Positions 1-8,912 of a stretch of 64,000 nt of DNA are shown here, piece after piece (position 1 is the stretch's first letter; the number at the start of each line of letters is the position of its first letter). The notes below the pieces were generated by a model. It saw only the letters and a program-made list of their open reading frames with translations, did no database searches and was not told the origin of the DNA. The translations under genes were made by a program, and so were the position numbers. The stretch comes from DATAES01 sp963802415. Lineage in GTDB: Bacteria > Actinomycetota > Acidimicrobiia > Acidimicrobiales > JACDCH01. The stretch spans positions 2,914,001-2,978,000 of the forward strand of contig CAWDIH010000001.1 in the NCBI GenBank assembly GCA_963802415.1. The letters run 5' to 3'.

Positions 1-1444
1 GGTGCGCGGCTTCCGCGGTCTCGCGGTGACCAAGATCGACGGGCGCGACTACTTCCAGGCGCGTCACTTCGGCGCCCGCGCCATCGCCCGCGTGCGAGCG
101 GGCGAAGGGCCAGGGCTCGTCCACGCCAAGGTCACCCGCCCGTATTCCCACTCGGCGGCCGACACGCAGTCGAAGTACCGGCCCGCCGGAGGAGCTGGCC
201 GACGAGGCGAAGCACGATCCGATCCTCGTGCTCGAGCACGAGTTGGTGAAGGGCGGCGTCTTGAGCGCCGAGGATGCCGATCGCATCCGCGGCGAGGCCA
301 AGGACATCGTCGCCGACGCAGCCAAGGAGGCACTGGCTGCGACGAAGCCGGATCCCGCGTCGGTGCTCGAGCACGTGTACGTGCGACCGCCCATCCCTGA
401 ACCTCCCGCGCCGCCGGCGGACGGCGACGGCGTCACCTTCGGCGAAGCGATCCGGCGCACGCTGCACGAGCTGATGGCCGCGGACGAGCGCATCCGAGTG
501 TTCGGCGAGGACGTCGCCGACGCACCCGAGGACGTACTGGCCGACGTCGAGGGCAAGGGCGGGGTGTTCGGCACGACACACGGCTTGCAGCGCACGTTCG
601 GCATCGCGCGATGCTTCAACACGCCGCTCGCCGAGGCGAACATCGTCGGGCGCGCCATCGGTCAGGGCATCCGCGGTCTGCGGCCGTGTCCCGAGATCCA
701 GTTCTTCGATTACATCTGGCCGGCCATGACGCAGATCAAGAGCGAGGCGGCGACGATCCGCTGGCGCTCGAACGGCGCGTGGTCGTGCCCCGTGGTGCTG
801 CGGGTGGCGATCGGCGGCTACCTGACCGGCGGTGCGATCTGGCACAGCCAGTGCGGCGAGTCGATCTTCTCCCACGTGCCGGGGCTCATCGTGATGTTCC
901 CGTCGCGGGCGCGTGACGCGGCAGGGATGCTGCGTGCCGCGTTCCGCTGCGAGGACCCGGTGCTGTTCCTCGAACACAAGCACCTGCTGCGCCAGGCGTA
1001 CGCGAAGGACCCGTTTCCCGGCGCCGGACTAGGTGGTGCCGCTCGGATCGGGTGACGTGGTCCAGGAGGGCACCGATCTGACGATCGTCACGTACGGGGC
1101 GACGGTCGAGCGCTCGCGCCAGGCCGTGGCCCGGCTCGAGAACGGCGCATCGGTGGAGATCATCGACCTGCGTTGGCTCGTGCCGTGGGACCAGGACCTC
1201 GTCGCGGCGTCGGTCGCGAAGACGGGACGCGTGCTCGTCGTGCACGAGGACATCCGGACGTGCGGGTTCGGCGCCGAGGTGGCGGCGTGGATCGCGCGAG
1301 GAGTGCTTCACCTCGCTCGACGCCCCGGTCGAACGCGTCGGCGCGAAGGACTGCCACGTCGCCTACGCACCCGTCCTCGAGGACGCCATCCTGCCCCAGG
1401 CCGACGACATCGCGGCCGCGGCCCGCCGCGTCCTCACCTTCTGA
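1..1444 (+). CDS. Fused alpha/beta 2-oxoacid dehydrogenase E1 component, C-terminal part (5' end outside window, three frameshifts)
   Basis: ThDP-dependent E1 of a pyruvate or branched-chain 2-oxoacid dehydrogenase complex. The first 60 or so residues are the end of an alpha subunit (GEGPGLVHAKVTRPYSHS). The chain then runs on into a complete beta domain (VTFGEAIRRTLHELMAADER, FNTPLAEANIVGRAIGQGIR, EIIDLRWLVPWDQD), so alpha and beta form one polypeptide, a layout known in some bacteria. The reading frame steps +1 near 188, 1032 and 1300. The last segment, ending in DIAAAARRVLTF and TGA at 1442-1444, restores the usual beta-subunit C-terminus. Each step lies in a GC run and the family sequence continues across it, so I infer sequence errors rather than decay. 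The substrate cannot be fixed from this fragment. Confidence 0.85.
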
Positions 1445-1453
1445 CCCCGGCCA

Positions 1454-1505
1454 CGAATGTTGGATGGAAACGGGTGCTATAGCACCCGTTTCTCCCCGGA
1501 ATTCG
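1454..1505 (-). repeat. 52-bp palindromic interspersed repeat, copy A
   Basis: On the minus strand this copy reads CGAATTCCGGGGAG, then the perfect palindrome made of arm AAACGGGTGCTA and its reverse complement, then CCATCCAACATTCG. It lies between the convergent stop codons of E1 (1444) and threonine dehydratase (1511). It differs from the copy at 62127-62178 by one base (T for C at position 5 of the element). The hairpin could end transcription from both sides, but there is no U-tract. Confidence 0.9.
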
Positions 1506-1510
1506 CTCTG

Positions 1511-2764
1511 TCAGTCGTCGATGGGCACGGTGGCCACGCGGTAGCCCTCTTCATCGAGGGCGGTGATCACGGCTTCGGCATGAGCTCGATCCATGGTCTC
1601 GATGGCGAGCTCGACTTCGGTGCTGTGGATCGGTGCCGCGCCGAACAGGCGTTGGTGCACGACTTCGACGATGTTGCCGCCCATGCGTCCGATCACACCG
1701 GTGAGCCGCGAGAGCGAGCCGGGGTGATCGTCGAGCCACACCCGTAGGCGCGAGAGGCGACCGCTGTGGACGAGTCCACGGAGGATTGTCGAGGAGAGCA
1801 GTCGGGGGTCGATGTTGCCGCCCGTGAGGACGACACCGACCCGCTTGCCTTCGAAGCGCTCTCGGTGCTCGGTGATCGCGGCGAGCCCCGCCGCCCCCGC
1901 TCCCTCGGTCACGACCTTCTCGATCTCGAGGAGGAGATTGACTGCTTCTTCGAGCGCTCGTTCGCTCACCGTCACGACGTCGACGTCGACGGCGGCGTGG
2001 CGCAACAGCCCCGCCGTGAGCACGCCGGCTTTCGAGACGGCGATGCCGTCCGCCAGGGTCTGACCACCTGGGCACGGCTGTGCGTCGCCGGCCAGTGCGC
2101 GCACCATCGACGGATACAGCTCGCTCTGCACGCCGACAAGCTCGACGTCAGGAGCCTTCTCGCCGTACACGACGCTGAGCCCGGCGAGCAGACCGCCGCC
2201 GCCCACTGGGGCCACGACCATGTCGAGATCCGGCTGGTCGGCGATCAGCTCGAGCGCGAGGGTTCCCTGGCCCGCGATGACGTGCTCGTCGTCGAAGGGA
2301 TGGATGAATGTGCGTCCCTGCTCGGCAGTGAGCTGCGCGCACCTGGTCATCGCCTCGGCGACCGTTGCGCCGCACAGTTCGACCGTCGCGCCGAGTGCGC
2401 GCGTGTTGGCCACCTTGACGAACGGTGTCGTCTCCGGCATCACGACCAGCACGTCAATGCTCTGCAACGCGGCGTGGCGCGCGACCGCTTGGGCATGGTT
2501 GCCCGCGCTCACGGTGATCACTCCTCGCGCCCGTTCCTCGTCGGTCAGGTGTAGAAGCTTGTTGCAGGCGCCCCGCTCCTTGAACGAAGCCGTGAACTGG
2601 AAGTTCTCGAACTTCAACACGACGGTGCAGCCGAGCATCGTCGACAGCGTCTGCGAGACGCTGCTCGGCGTGTGCGAGACCGACGGTGCAATGGCCACAG
2701 CCGCGGCCGCCACGTCGTCTGCGGTGACGGTGGTCAGGTGCGCACGCCCCGCGTCGACGACCAC
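1511..2764 (-). CDS. ilvA: Threonine ammonia-lyase (threonine dehydratase) with C-terminal ACT domain
   Basis: PLP enzyme converting L-threonine to 2-oxobutanoate and ammonia, the first step towards isoleucine. About 417 residues. The PLP lysine is in FTASFKERGACNKL near residue 60 and the phosphate-binding glycine loop is VGGGGLLAG. The last 80 residues (RLRVWLDDHPGSLSRLTGVI to the end) form one ACT domain, as in the roughly 400-residue single-ACT class rather than the longer E. coli IlvA. The GTG at 2764 is chosen because it precedes the conserved HLTTVTADDVAAAA start; it overlaps the end of the upstream esterase gene by 31 bases, so the two are probably co-transcribed. Whether the role is biosynthetic or catabolic cannot be read from the sequence. 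Confidence 0.9.
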   Translation of the reverse strand: MVVDAGRAHLTTVTADDVAAAAVAIAPSVSHTPSSVSQTLSTMLGCTVVLKFENFQFTASFKERGACNKLLHLTDEERARGVITVSAGNHAQAVARHAALQSIDVLVVMPETTPFVKVANTRALGATVELCGATVAEAMTRCAQLTAEQGRTFIHPFDDEHVIAGQGTLALELIADQPDLDMVVAPVGGGGLLAGLSVVYGEKAPDVELVGVQSELYPSMVRALAGDAQPCPGGQTLADGIAVSKAGVLTAGLLRHAAVDVDVVTVSERALEEAVNLLLEIEKVVTEGAGAAGLAAITEHRERFEGKRVGVVLTGGNIDPRLLSSTILRGLVHSGRLSRLRVWLDDHPGSLSRLTGVIGRMGGNIVEVVHQRLFGAAPIHSTEVELAIETMDRAHAEAVITALDEEGYRVATVPIDD

Positions 2765-4251
2765 AGCTCGGTCCACAGTTGACGAGGGCCGCTCCCGGGA
2801 TCGTCGACTACGCGGATCGCTGGGCCAAGCTCCATCACACGGCGCGCGGACCCCGAATACGCGGGCCAGGGTGAGATCCCGTCGTGGGCGGGCGACCCGG
2901 AGTGTGCCATCGCCGTCCACGCCCGCGAGACCGCCGTCGACAGCACCCGCGTGCCGTCGTCGACGGCGCCGAGGAAGAAGTTGACGCCCCGCCGGTCGAC
3001 GTTGTCGAACGCGAAAGGGATATCGACGGCATGGCACGCGCCGAGGGCGCCGTCGAACGCTGTCGACTTGTACGTGAACACATACGAGTGCGTAGACGGC
3101 TGATGAGCAGACTGCGCCTCGAGCAAGCGCGCCGCGGGAATTCGGAACACCCAGTCGGTCGCGATCGCGCACCAAATGTCGTCATTCGAGGCGGCGGGAG
3201 CTTCGTCGCGGTACACGCCGATGACGTCGCGGGCACGATCGCCCACGGACTTTCGCAAGCGCCGTTCGAGATGGGCATCCTCCATCGGACGGGCGGCGCG
3301 GTCGATGACATGGAACAGCTTCCATTCCTCCGCCGTGGTCCCCGCCAGCAACGACACGTTCGCCGCCGACCCGTCACGGATCGCGTCGATCGGCGCTTGC
3401 GGGAGGACGACACCGTCGACGACCGGGGAGAAGGGAAGCCCGAGTCCGGTGAGCTCGGCCAGCCGTCCCGCGGCGCTCAGCTGCGCAGCGAGCAGGGCGT
3501 CCGCGGGCAGGCCGAGCAACACGTCACCACTGGACTCGGAGAGACCGAGCTCGTCGAGCAGGATGCTGGTGACCTGCCGGGCCTCGTCGGCGGTCTTCGC
3601 GTGATCGGCGGCGCCGCTCTGCGCGATGGCACCGGTCAGCAACTCGGGAACACCCGGTGTGCCGATCAGCGTGCCCACACTCATGCCACCTGCGGACTCA
3701 CCGAAGATCGTGATGCAATCGGGATCGCCGCCGAACGCCGCGATGTTGTCCTTCACCCACTGAATGGCGGCGACCTGATCGCGGATGCCGTTGTTGCCGG
3801 ATCCCTCGAAGCCCGCGCCGAGCACGCTGTCGAGATGCAGGAACCCGAGCGGGCCGAGGCGGTAGTTGATCGTGACGACGACGACATCGCCGTGCGACGC
3901 GAGACGCGAGCCGTTGTACCAGGGCGTCGAACCTTGGCCGGCAGTGAATGCGCCGCCGTGGATCCACAGCATGACCGGCCGGGCGCGGTCATGGACGGCG
4001 GGCGTGTACACGTTGAGGAACAGGCAGTCTTCGCTGCCCTCGACCGGTGGTGCGCTGAGCATCGACTCGAGCGGCGACGGGTTCTGCGGCGCCGGGGAGC
4101 CGAACTCGGTCGCCTCGTAGACACCGTCCCATGGCGCGACGGGTTGCGGCGCCCGGAACCGCTCTGAAGTCGCGTAGCGGATGCCGCGGAACTGCAGGAC
4201 GCCGTCCTTCTCGAGACCCTGGATCTTGCCGTTGGCGGTGGAAGCGATCAC
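2734..4251 (-). CDS. Type B carboxylesterase (alpha/beta hydrolase)
   Basis: Serine esterase of the carboxylesterase/para-nitrobenzyl esterase family, about 505 residues. It shows the family signature EDCLFLNVYTP, the oxyanion-hole stretch WIHGGAF, the nucleophile elbow GESAGG, and a late histidine in GACHAVDIPFAFDN. No signal peptide is visible, so it is probably cytoplasmic. The GTG at 4251 gives the usual family start (VIASTANGKIQGLEKDGVLQ) and sits 8 nt downstream of a TACGGT -10 box on the same strand. It is divergent from the GNAT-synthetase gene and overlaps the start of ilvA. The substrate is unknown. Confidence 0.88.
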   Translation of the reverse strand: MIASTANGKIQGLEKDGVLQFRGIRYATSERFRAPQPVAPWDGVYEATEFGSPAPQNPSPLESMLSAPPVEGSEDCLFLNVYTPAVHDRARPVMLWIHGGAFTAGQGSTPWYNGSRLASHGDVVVVTINYRLGPLGFLHLDSVLGAGFEGSGNNGIRDQVAAIQWVKDNIAAFGGDPDCITIFGESAGGMSVGTLIGTPGVPELLTGAIAQSGAADHAKTADEARQVTSILLDELGLSESSGDVLLGLPADALLAAQLSAAGRLAELTGLGLPFSPVVDGVVLPQAPIDAIRDGSAANVSLLAGTTAEEWKLFHVIDRAARPMEDAHLERRLRKSVGDRARDVIGVYRDEAPAASNDDIWCAIATDWVFRIPAARLLEAQSAHQPSTHSYVFTYKSTAFDGALGACHAVDIPFAFDNVDRRGVNFFLGAVDDGTRVLSTAVSRAWTAMAHSGSPAHDGISPWPAYSGSARRVMELGPAIRVVDDPGSGPRQLWTELWSSTRGVRT

Positions 4252-4259
4252 GGCTGCGA

Positions 4260-4307
4260 ACCGTATCCCGAGATGGCGCTCGTACCGGTCGTGGACGCCG
4301 GTACGGT
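4260..4307. promoter_or_regulatory. Divergent leaderless promoters for the esterase and GNAT-synthetase genes
   Basis: Minus strand: TACGGT at 4265-4260, then 8 nt to the GTG at 4251. Plus strand: TACGGT at 4302-4307, then 7 nt to the GTG at 4315. Neither start has a Shine-Dalgarno sequence. The spacing matches leaderless transcripts, which start at or next to the initiation codon. Confidence 0.6.
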
Positions 4308-4314
4308 CTGGCCC

Positions 4315-6936
4315 GTGGAGTCCTGGGACGCCGACGTCGTCACGGCTGATGGCGGCACGGTCCACATCCGGGCCATCCGTCCCGACGATGCCGAGCGTCT
4401 GGTCGCGTTCCACAACCGGCAGTCGGCCGAGTCGATCTACTTCCGGTACTTCAGTCCCCGCCCGCGCCTGAGCGACGCCGAAGTCGAGCGCATGACCAAC
4501 GTCGACGGACGTGATCGGACGTCGTTCATCGCGTTGCTCGGCGACGACATCGTCGGCGTCGCTCGGTACGACCGCATGGAGGGGCGTCCGGATGCCGAGG
4601 TCGCGTTCCTCATCGACGAAGACCACAAGGGTCGCGGGCTCGGCACGATCCTGCTCGAGTACCTCGCCGCCGCCGCCCGGGGCGTCGGCATCACCGCGTT
4701 CACCGCCGTCGTGCTCCCGACGAACCGGCGCATGATCAAGGTGTTCCGGCAGGCCGGCTTCGAAACGAGCAGTCGGTTCGAGGGCGGCGTCATCGAAGTC
4801 CATCTGGACCTGGCGCCGACAGAAGAAGCCCAAGCCGCAATGGAAGAACGCGCCAGATCAGCGGAGGCACGTTCAGTTGCGCGCCTACTCGAGCCGTCGA
4901 GCATCGCGGTGATCGGAGCCGGGCGCGAGCCCGGGGGCCTCGGGCACGAGCTGTTCCTCCAGTTGCTCGAGAACCGGTTCGCAGGTCCGGTCTATCCCGT
5001 GAACCCGCATGCAGAGCACATCGCGGGTGTACGAGCACGCCCAACCGTGATCGACATCGCGGACCGGGTCGATGTCGCGATCGTGGCCGTGCCGTCGAGC
5101 GATGTTCGGCAGGTCGTGGAGCAGTGCGCAGTGGCGCGCGTCGGTGGGTTGATCGTCCTCAGCGGCGGCTTCGGCGAGAGCAGCGAGGAGGGCGCGGCGA
5201 GTGAGACGGAGCTGGTTGCGTTCGCACGTCGCAACGGGATGCGAATGATCGGTCCCAACAGCATGGGCGTGATCAACACGGATCCGGCTGTGCAGATGCA
5301 CGCCACGTTCGCGCCTATCCCGACGATTGCGGGCGGTGCGGCCATCTCCGCGCAGGCAGGCGCGCTGGTCGCACCGATCCTCGAACGCGCCCATCGCATC
5401 GGGCTCGGCATCTCTTCCGCAGTCGCGGTCGGCAACAAGGCCGATGTCAGCGGCAACGACCTCCTTCGCTATTGGGCGACCGACGATCGGACGCGCGTCG
5501 TGCTCCTCTATCTCGAGTCGTTCGGCAACCCCAGACGGTTCAGCCGGCTCGCACGCGACGTGTCGCGGTCCAAGCCGGTGGTCGCCGTCACCCGAGCGCC
5601 GAGTCCGATGACCGACGCCCTGCTCGCGCAGACCGGCGTCGTTCGGGTCGACACAGTCGAAGCGATGATCGACGTCGCTCGGGTGCTCGAACATCGGCCT
5701 GTCGTCGCCGGACGCCACGTTGCAGTGCTCGGCATCGCTGGAGGGCCGACCCGGCTCGCAACCAACGCGTGCCTCGACGCCGGCCTCGTGGTCCCAGCCG
5801 TTGCGTCCGCGACGCTCGAACGGCTGCGCGCTGTACCGAACATCGCGGGCCGAGTCAACAATCCGGTCGAGCTCAGGCATGACGCCGCGGCAAACGACTA
5901 CGCCGCCGCGCTCGAGGTACTGCTCGACGACGACGGAGTCGACGCCGCGTTGGTCGTCTATGCGCCCGCCGTCGGTGGTGCGGTCGACGCCGTCGCGGAC
6001 GCTGTGCTCACGGCCTCCGCGACGGCCCCGGACAAGGCCGTCGTCACGTCCCTGTTCGCACCGGGTACCGGCCCGACCCTCACCCGGGCGGAACGCTCCC
6101 TACCGAACTTCCGCTTTGCCGACGCCGCGGCTCGCGCGCTGGCGAAGGCGGCCGAATACGGGCGGTGGCGCCAGCAACCGGCGGGGTCGGCTCCGGAGTT
6201 GACGGGCGTCGATGAGTCAGCAGCGTCGACGATCGTGGCGGCAATCCTCGAGCAGCATCCCGACGGTGCCCGACTCGAGATCGAAGAGGGCTGGAGCGTG
6301 GCGCGCGCCGCCGGTCTGACCTTGGTCGACCAACGCGTCGCGTCGACCGCGAGCGAGGCGGTGAAAGCAGCGAACGCGGTCGGGTTTCCCGTCTCTCTCA
6401 AAGCAACCGGCCTCGCGCACTTTCCCAAGACCGAAGCGGGCGGGCTCGCGCTCGATCTCCAGAACGACGACGATGTCGTCAGCGTGTACGAACGGATGCG
6501 TGCGCACCTCGGCGACGCGATGGTTCCGGCCGTCGTGCAGCACATGGCCGCGCCGGGGACCGACCTGCGCGTGCGGCTGCTGCCCGACCCCATCGTCGGC
6601 GCCGCCATCGGTCTCGGGCCAGGAGGCGCGGCAGGCGAGCCGATTCATGACGACGCGGTGCAGGTCGTGCCACTCACGGACGCGGGAGCGGCGGAGCTCG
6701 TCGGGCAGGCACGGTGCGCTGCGGGGCTCGGCCCGCAAGGGGTGCGCCATCTCGTCGACGCCGTCCTGCGACTGTCGTGGCTCGCGGACCATGTGCCGTC
6801 TGTCGCACAGATGGCACTCGATCCGTTGATCGTCACCGACGACGCGGCAGTGGTGATCGACATCGCCGCTCGTGCCGCGCCGTGGCGCCGGGAGCAGGAG
6901 CCGGCCGTCCGCCGGCTGTCAGCGGGGGAGTCCTAG
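4315..6936 (+). CDS. GNAT acetyltransferase fused to an ADP-forming acyl-CoA synthetase-like module (PatA-type protein acetyltransferase)
   Basis: About 873 residues. An N-terminal GNAT domain (VHIRAIRPDDAERLVAFHN, acetyl-CoA loop EDHKGRGLGTILLEYL) is followed by a CoA-binding Rossmann domain (PSSIAVIGAGREPGG), a succinyl-CoA-ligase-like domain (AISAQAGALVAPILERA) and a C-terminal ATP-grasp module (FPVSLKATGLAHFPKTEAGG). GNAT first and synthetase second is the order reported for Streptomyces PatA; enterobacterial Pat/YfiQ has the reverse. Such proteins acetylate lysines, for example on acetyl-CoA synthetase. I chose GTG 4315 over ATG 4273 because homologues begin near DADVVTADGGTVHIR and a TACGGT box lies 7 nt upstream. 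The 3' end overlaps the convergent acyl-CoA dehydrogenase gene by 18 bases. Confidence 0.82.
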   Translation: MESWDADVVTADGGTVHIRAIRPDDAERLVAFHNRQSAESIYFRYFSPRPRLSDAEVERMTNVDGRDRTSFIALLGDDIVGVARYDRMEGRPDAEVAFLIDEDHKGRGLGTILLEYLAAAARGVGITAFTAVVLPTNRRMIKVFRQAGFETSSRFEGGVIEVHLDLAPTEEAQAAMEERARSAEARSVARLLEPSSIAVIGAGREPGGLGHELFLQLLENRFAGPVYPVNPHAEHIAGVRARPTVIDIADRVDVAIVAVPSSDVRQVVEQCAVARVGGLIVLSGGFGESSEEGAASETELVAFARRNGMRMIGPNSMGVINTDPAVQMHATFAPIPTIAGGAAISAQAGALVAPILERAHRIGLGISSAVAVGNKADVSGNDLLRYWATDDRTRVVLLYLESFGNPRRFSRLARDVSRSKPVVAVTRAPSPMTDALLAQTGVVRVDTVEAMIDVARVLEHRPVVAGRHVAVLGIAGGPTRLATNACLDAGLVVPAVASATLERLRAVPNIAGRVNNPVELRHDAAANDYAAALEVLLDDDGVDAALVVYAPAVGGAVDAVADAVLTASATAPDKAVVTSLFAPGTGPTLTRAERSLPNFRFADAAARALAKAAEYGRWRQQPAGSAPELTGVDESAASTIVAAILEQHPDGARLEIEEGWSVARAAGLTLVDQRVASTASEAVKAANAVGFPVSLKATGLAHFPKTEAGGLALDLQNDDDVVSVYERMRAHLGDAMVPAVVQHMAAPGTDLRVRLLPDPIVGAAIGLGPGGAAGEPIHDDAVQVVPLTDAGAAELVGQARCAAGLGPQGVRHLVDAVLRLSWLADHVPSVAQMALDPLIVTDDAAVVIDIAARAAPWRREQEPAVRRLSAGES

Positions 6937-8043
6937 CACCCGCTCACCGAGGACGTTGCGCAGGATCTGGGTGGTCCCTCCCATGATCGTGTACGCGGGT
7001 GCGTAGCAGACGGCGCGCGCGGCTCGTGCGCCGAGCCCGTACTCCTCGCCCCAGAGCAGTGCTCGTGGACCGAGCACGCGTGCGCAGAAGGCGGCGACGC
7101 GCTGCTCGAACTCCGTGCCGAACGTCTTCGTCGCGGCAGAGAACCCGGTCGGTGCCTGGCGCAAGGTCTCGCGCAGCACGAGCAGGCGTCCGATGCGATA
7201 CCCGGTCTCGATGGCCGCGAGCTCCTGGCGGACGATCGGATCGCCTCGATCGAGCCGTGGGTGCGCGAGCACGTCGCGATAGAGCGCGTAGTTCGAAACG
7301 AGCCGGTCGATGCCACCGCGCTCGTGTTCCATCTGTCGCATCACCTGCCGAAAGCTGTTGTTCTCTTCGCCGACGAGGTTGCCGGCCGGCACGCGCACGC
7401 CTTCGAAGGTGACTTCGCAGAAATGGCGGCTGGTCGTCATGTCGTGGATGGGGCTGACGCTGACTCCCGGTGAGTGCATGTCCACGACGAACTCGGAGAG
7501 ACCTGCATGCTTCGGGGCGGCCGGATCGGTTCGCGCGATCAGGTAGCACCAATCCGAGAACGCTGCCCCGCTGGTCCACACCTTCTGGCCGTCGATGATC
7601 CAGTCATCGCCGTCCCGGATCGCGCGCGTGCGCAACGAAGCGACGTCACTGCCGGCGTCGGGCTCGCTCATGCCGATGCACCACATGGACGTGCCCGCCA
7701 CGATGTCGGGCAGCCAACGGCTCCGTTGTTCAGTTGTGCCGAACTGCAGGAGCGTCGGGCCCATCTGGCGGTCCGCGAACCACGACGCAGCGACGGGCGC
7801 ACCGTTCGCGATGAGTGCTTCGTAGACGACGAACCGTTCGAGGGGCGAGCGTCCGTGGCCGCCTTCCTCGACCGGCCACGTCATCCCGATCCAGCCACGC
7901 GCGCCGAGCTCTTTGGAGAAGGCGGCGTCGTGACCGACGATCCACGAGTCTTCGGGAAACGGCGAACGCGCCGCCCACTCCACCCCGAGTGCGGTCGCTT
8001 CCTCGCGCAGCGCATCGAGCTCGGGTGGAACAGCGAAGTCCAT
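6919..8043 (-). CDS. Acyl-CoA dehydrogenase
   Basis: FAD-dependent alpha,beta-dehydrogenation of an acyl-CoA thioester. 374 residues with the full family layout: helical N-domain, then the FAD/substrate strand segment CIGMSEPDAGSDVASLRTRA and WIIDGQKVWTSGA, then the C-terminal helical domain ending YTIMGGTTQILRNVLGERVL. The NGQKVWTS-type motif and the short length resemble the actinobacterial FadE group. The ATG at 8043 is preceded by TAGGCT 7 nt upstream. It is divergent from an SDR gene and overlaps the GNAT-synthetase gene tail to tail. Chain-length specificity is not readable. Confidence 0.9.
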   Translation of the reverse strand: MDFAVPPELDALREEATALGVEWAARSPFPEDSWIVGHDAAFSKELGARGWIGMTWPVEEGGHGRSPLERFVVYEALIANGAPVAASWFADRQMGPTLLQFGTTEQRSRWLPDIVAGTSMWCIGMSEPDAGSDVASLRTRAIRDGDDWIIDGQKVWTSGAAFSDWCYLIARTDPAAPKHAGLSEFVVDMHSPGVSVSPIHDMTTSRHFCEVTFEGVRVPAGNLVGEENNSFRQVMRQMEHERGGIDRLVSNYALYRDVLAHPRLDRGDPIVRQELAAIETGYRIGRLLVLRETLRQAPTGFSAATKTFGTEFEQRVAAFCARVLGPRALLWGEEYGLGARAARAVCYAPAYTIMGGTTQILRNVLGERVLGLPR

Positions 8044-8050
8044 GGCGCGG

Positions 8051-8074
8051 AGCCTACGTTCGGGTGCCTACGAT
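8051..8074. promoter_or_regulatory. Divergent leaderless promoters for the acyl-CoA dehydrogenase and SDR genes
   Basis: Minus strand: TAGGCT at 8056-8051, 7 nt before the ATG at 8043. Plus strand: TACGAT at 8069-8074, 6 nt before the ATG at 8081. The whole divergent gap is only 37 bases, leaving no room for a conventional 5' untranslated leader in either direction. Confidence 0.65.
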
Positions 8075-8080
8075 CCCGGC

Positions 8081-8896
8081 ATGGCACTACCGGATCCTGC
8101 TCCCGACCGAACGGCGATCGTCACCGGCGCCTCATCGGGGATCGGCGCCGAGATCGCCCGTGGCTTGGCCGAACGGGGCCACGGCGTCACGCTCGTCGCC
8201 CGCCGTGAGGAACGGTTGCGGGCGCTCGCCGGCGAACTGTCGGACGCGCACACCGTGCGCACCGAAGTCATCGCCGCAGACTTGACCGACGAGGCGTCCC
8301 GCGAGCGGATCGCCAAGGAGCTTGCCGACCGCGGGTTGACGGTCGACATCCTCGTGAACAACGCCGGCTTCAGTACGACAGGCCCCGTCCAGGAAGCCGA
8401 TCCGGCGCGCGAGATCGCACTGGTACGAACGAACGTGGAGGCGGTCGTTCACCTGTGCAGCCTGTTCATTCCGGGCATGGTCGAGCGGGCACGTGGCGCG
8501 GTGCTGAACGTCTCGTCGACGGCGGCCTTCCAGCCACTCCCCGGACAGGCTGCATACGGCGCGTCGAAGGCGTTCGTCCTGTCCTATGGACAAGCCACAG
8601 GAGCCGAGCTGCGCGGCACCGGCGTGACACTGACGACGTTGTGCCCGGGCCCGGTCGAGACCGAGTTCGCGGAGCGGGCCGGGTTCGACGAGGACGACGC
8701 CGAGGGTGCGTTGCCGAAATTCATGTGGGTGCCTGCGACGGAGGTGGCGAAGGCCGCGCTCGACGGGCTCGACAAAGGTCGTCGTGTCGTCATTCCCGGC
8801 GCCGCCAACCGGGTGGCGGCCGGACTTGCGCACATGACGCCGCGACGAATGCTCCTCCCGATCCTGGCGAGGCAACACCCGTCACTGAAGGCCTGA
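8081..8896 (+). CDS. Short-chain dehydrogenase/reductase
   Basis: NAD(P)-dependent oxidoreductase of the classical SDR family, 271 residues. The dinucleotide loop TGASSGIG is at residues 15-22, NNAG in the 90s, the catalytic serine in LNVSSTAAF, and the catalytic Tyr/Lys in YGASK near residue 157. VARREER after the second strand suggests NADP preference. The C-terminal stretch (RRVVIPGAANRVAAGLAHMT) resembles the DltE/short acyl-chain reductase-like group. The ATG follows a TACGAT box. Only 16 bases separate its stop from that of the convergent citrate synthase gene. Substrate unknown. Confidence 0.88.
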   Translation: MALPDPAPDRTAIVTGASSGIGAEIARGLAERGHGVTLVARREERLRALAGELSDAHTVRTEVIAADLTDEASRERIAKELADRGLTVDILVNNAGFSTTGPVQEADPAREIALVRTNVEAVVHLCSLFIPGMVERARGAVLNVSSTAAFQPLPGQAAYGASKAFVLSYGQATGAELRGTGVTLTTLCPGPVETEFAERAGFDEDDAEGALPKFMWVPATEVAKAALDGLDKGRRVVIPGAANRVAAGLAHMTPRRMLLPILARQHPSLKA

Positions 8897-8912
8897 CCTC
8901 ACAGAGTGAGCA

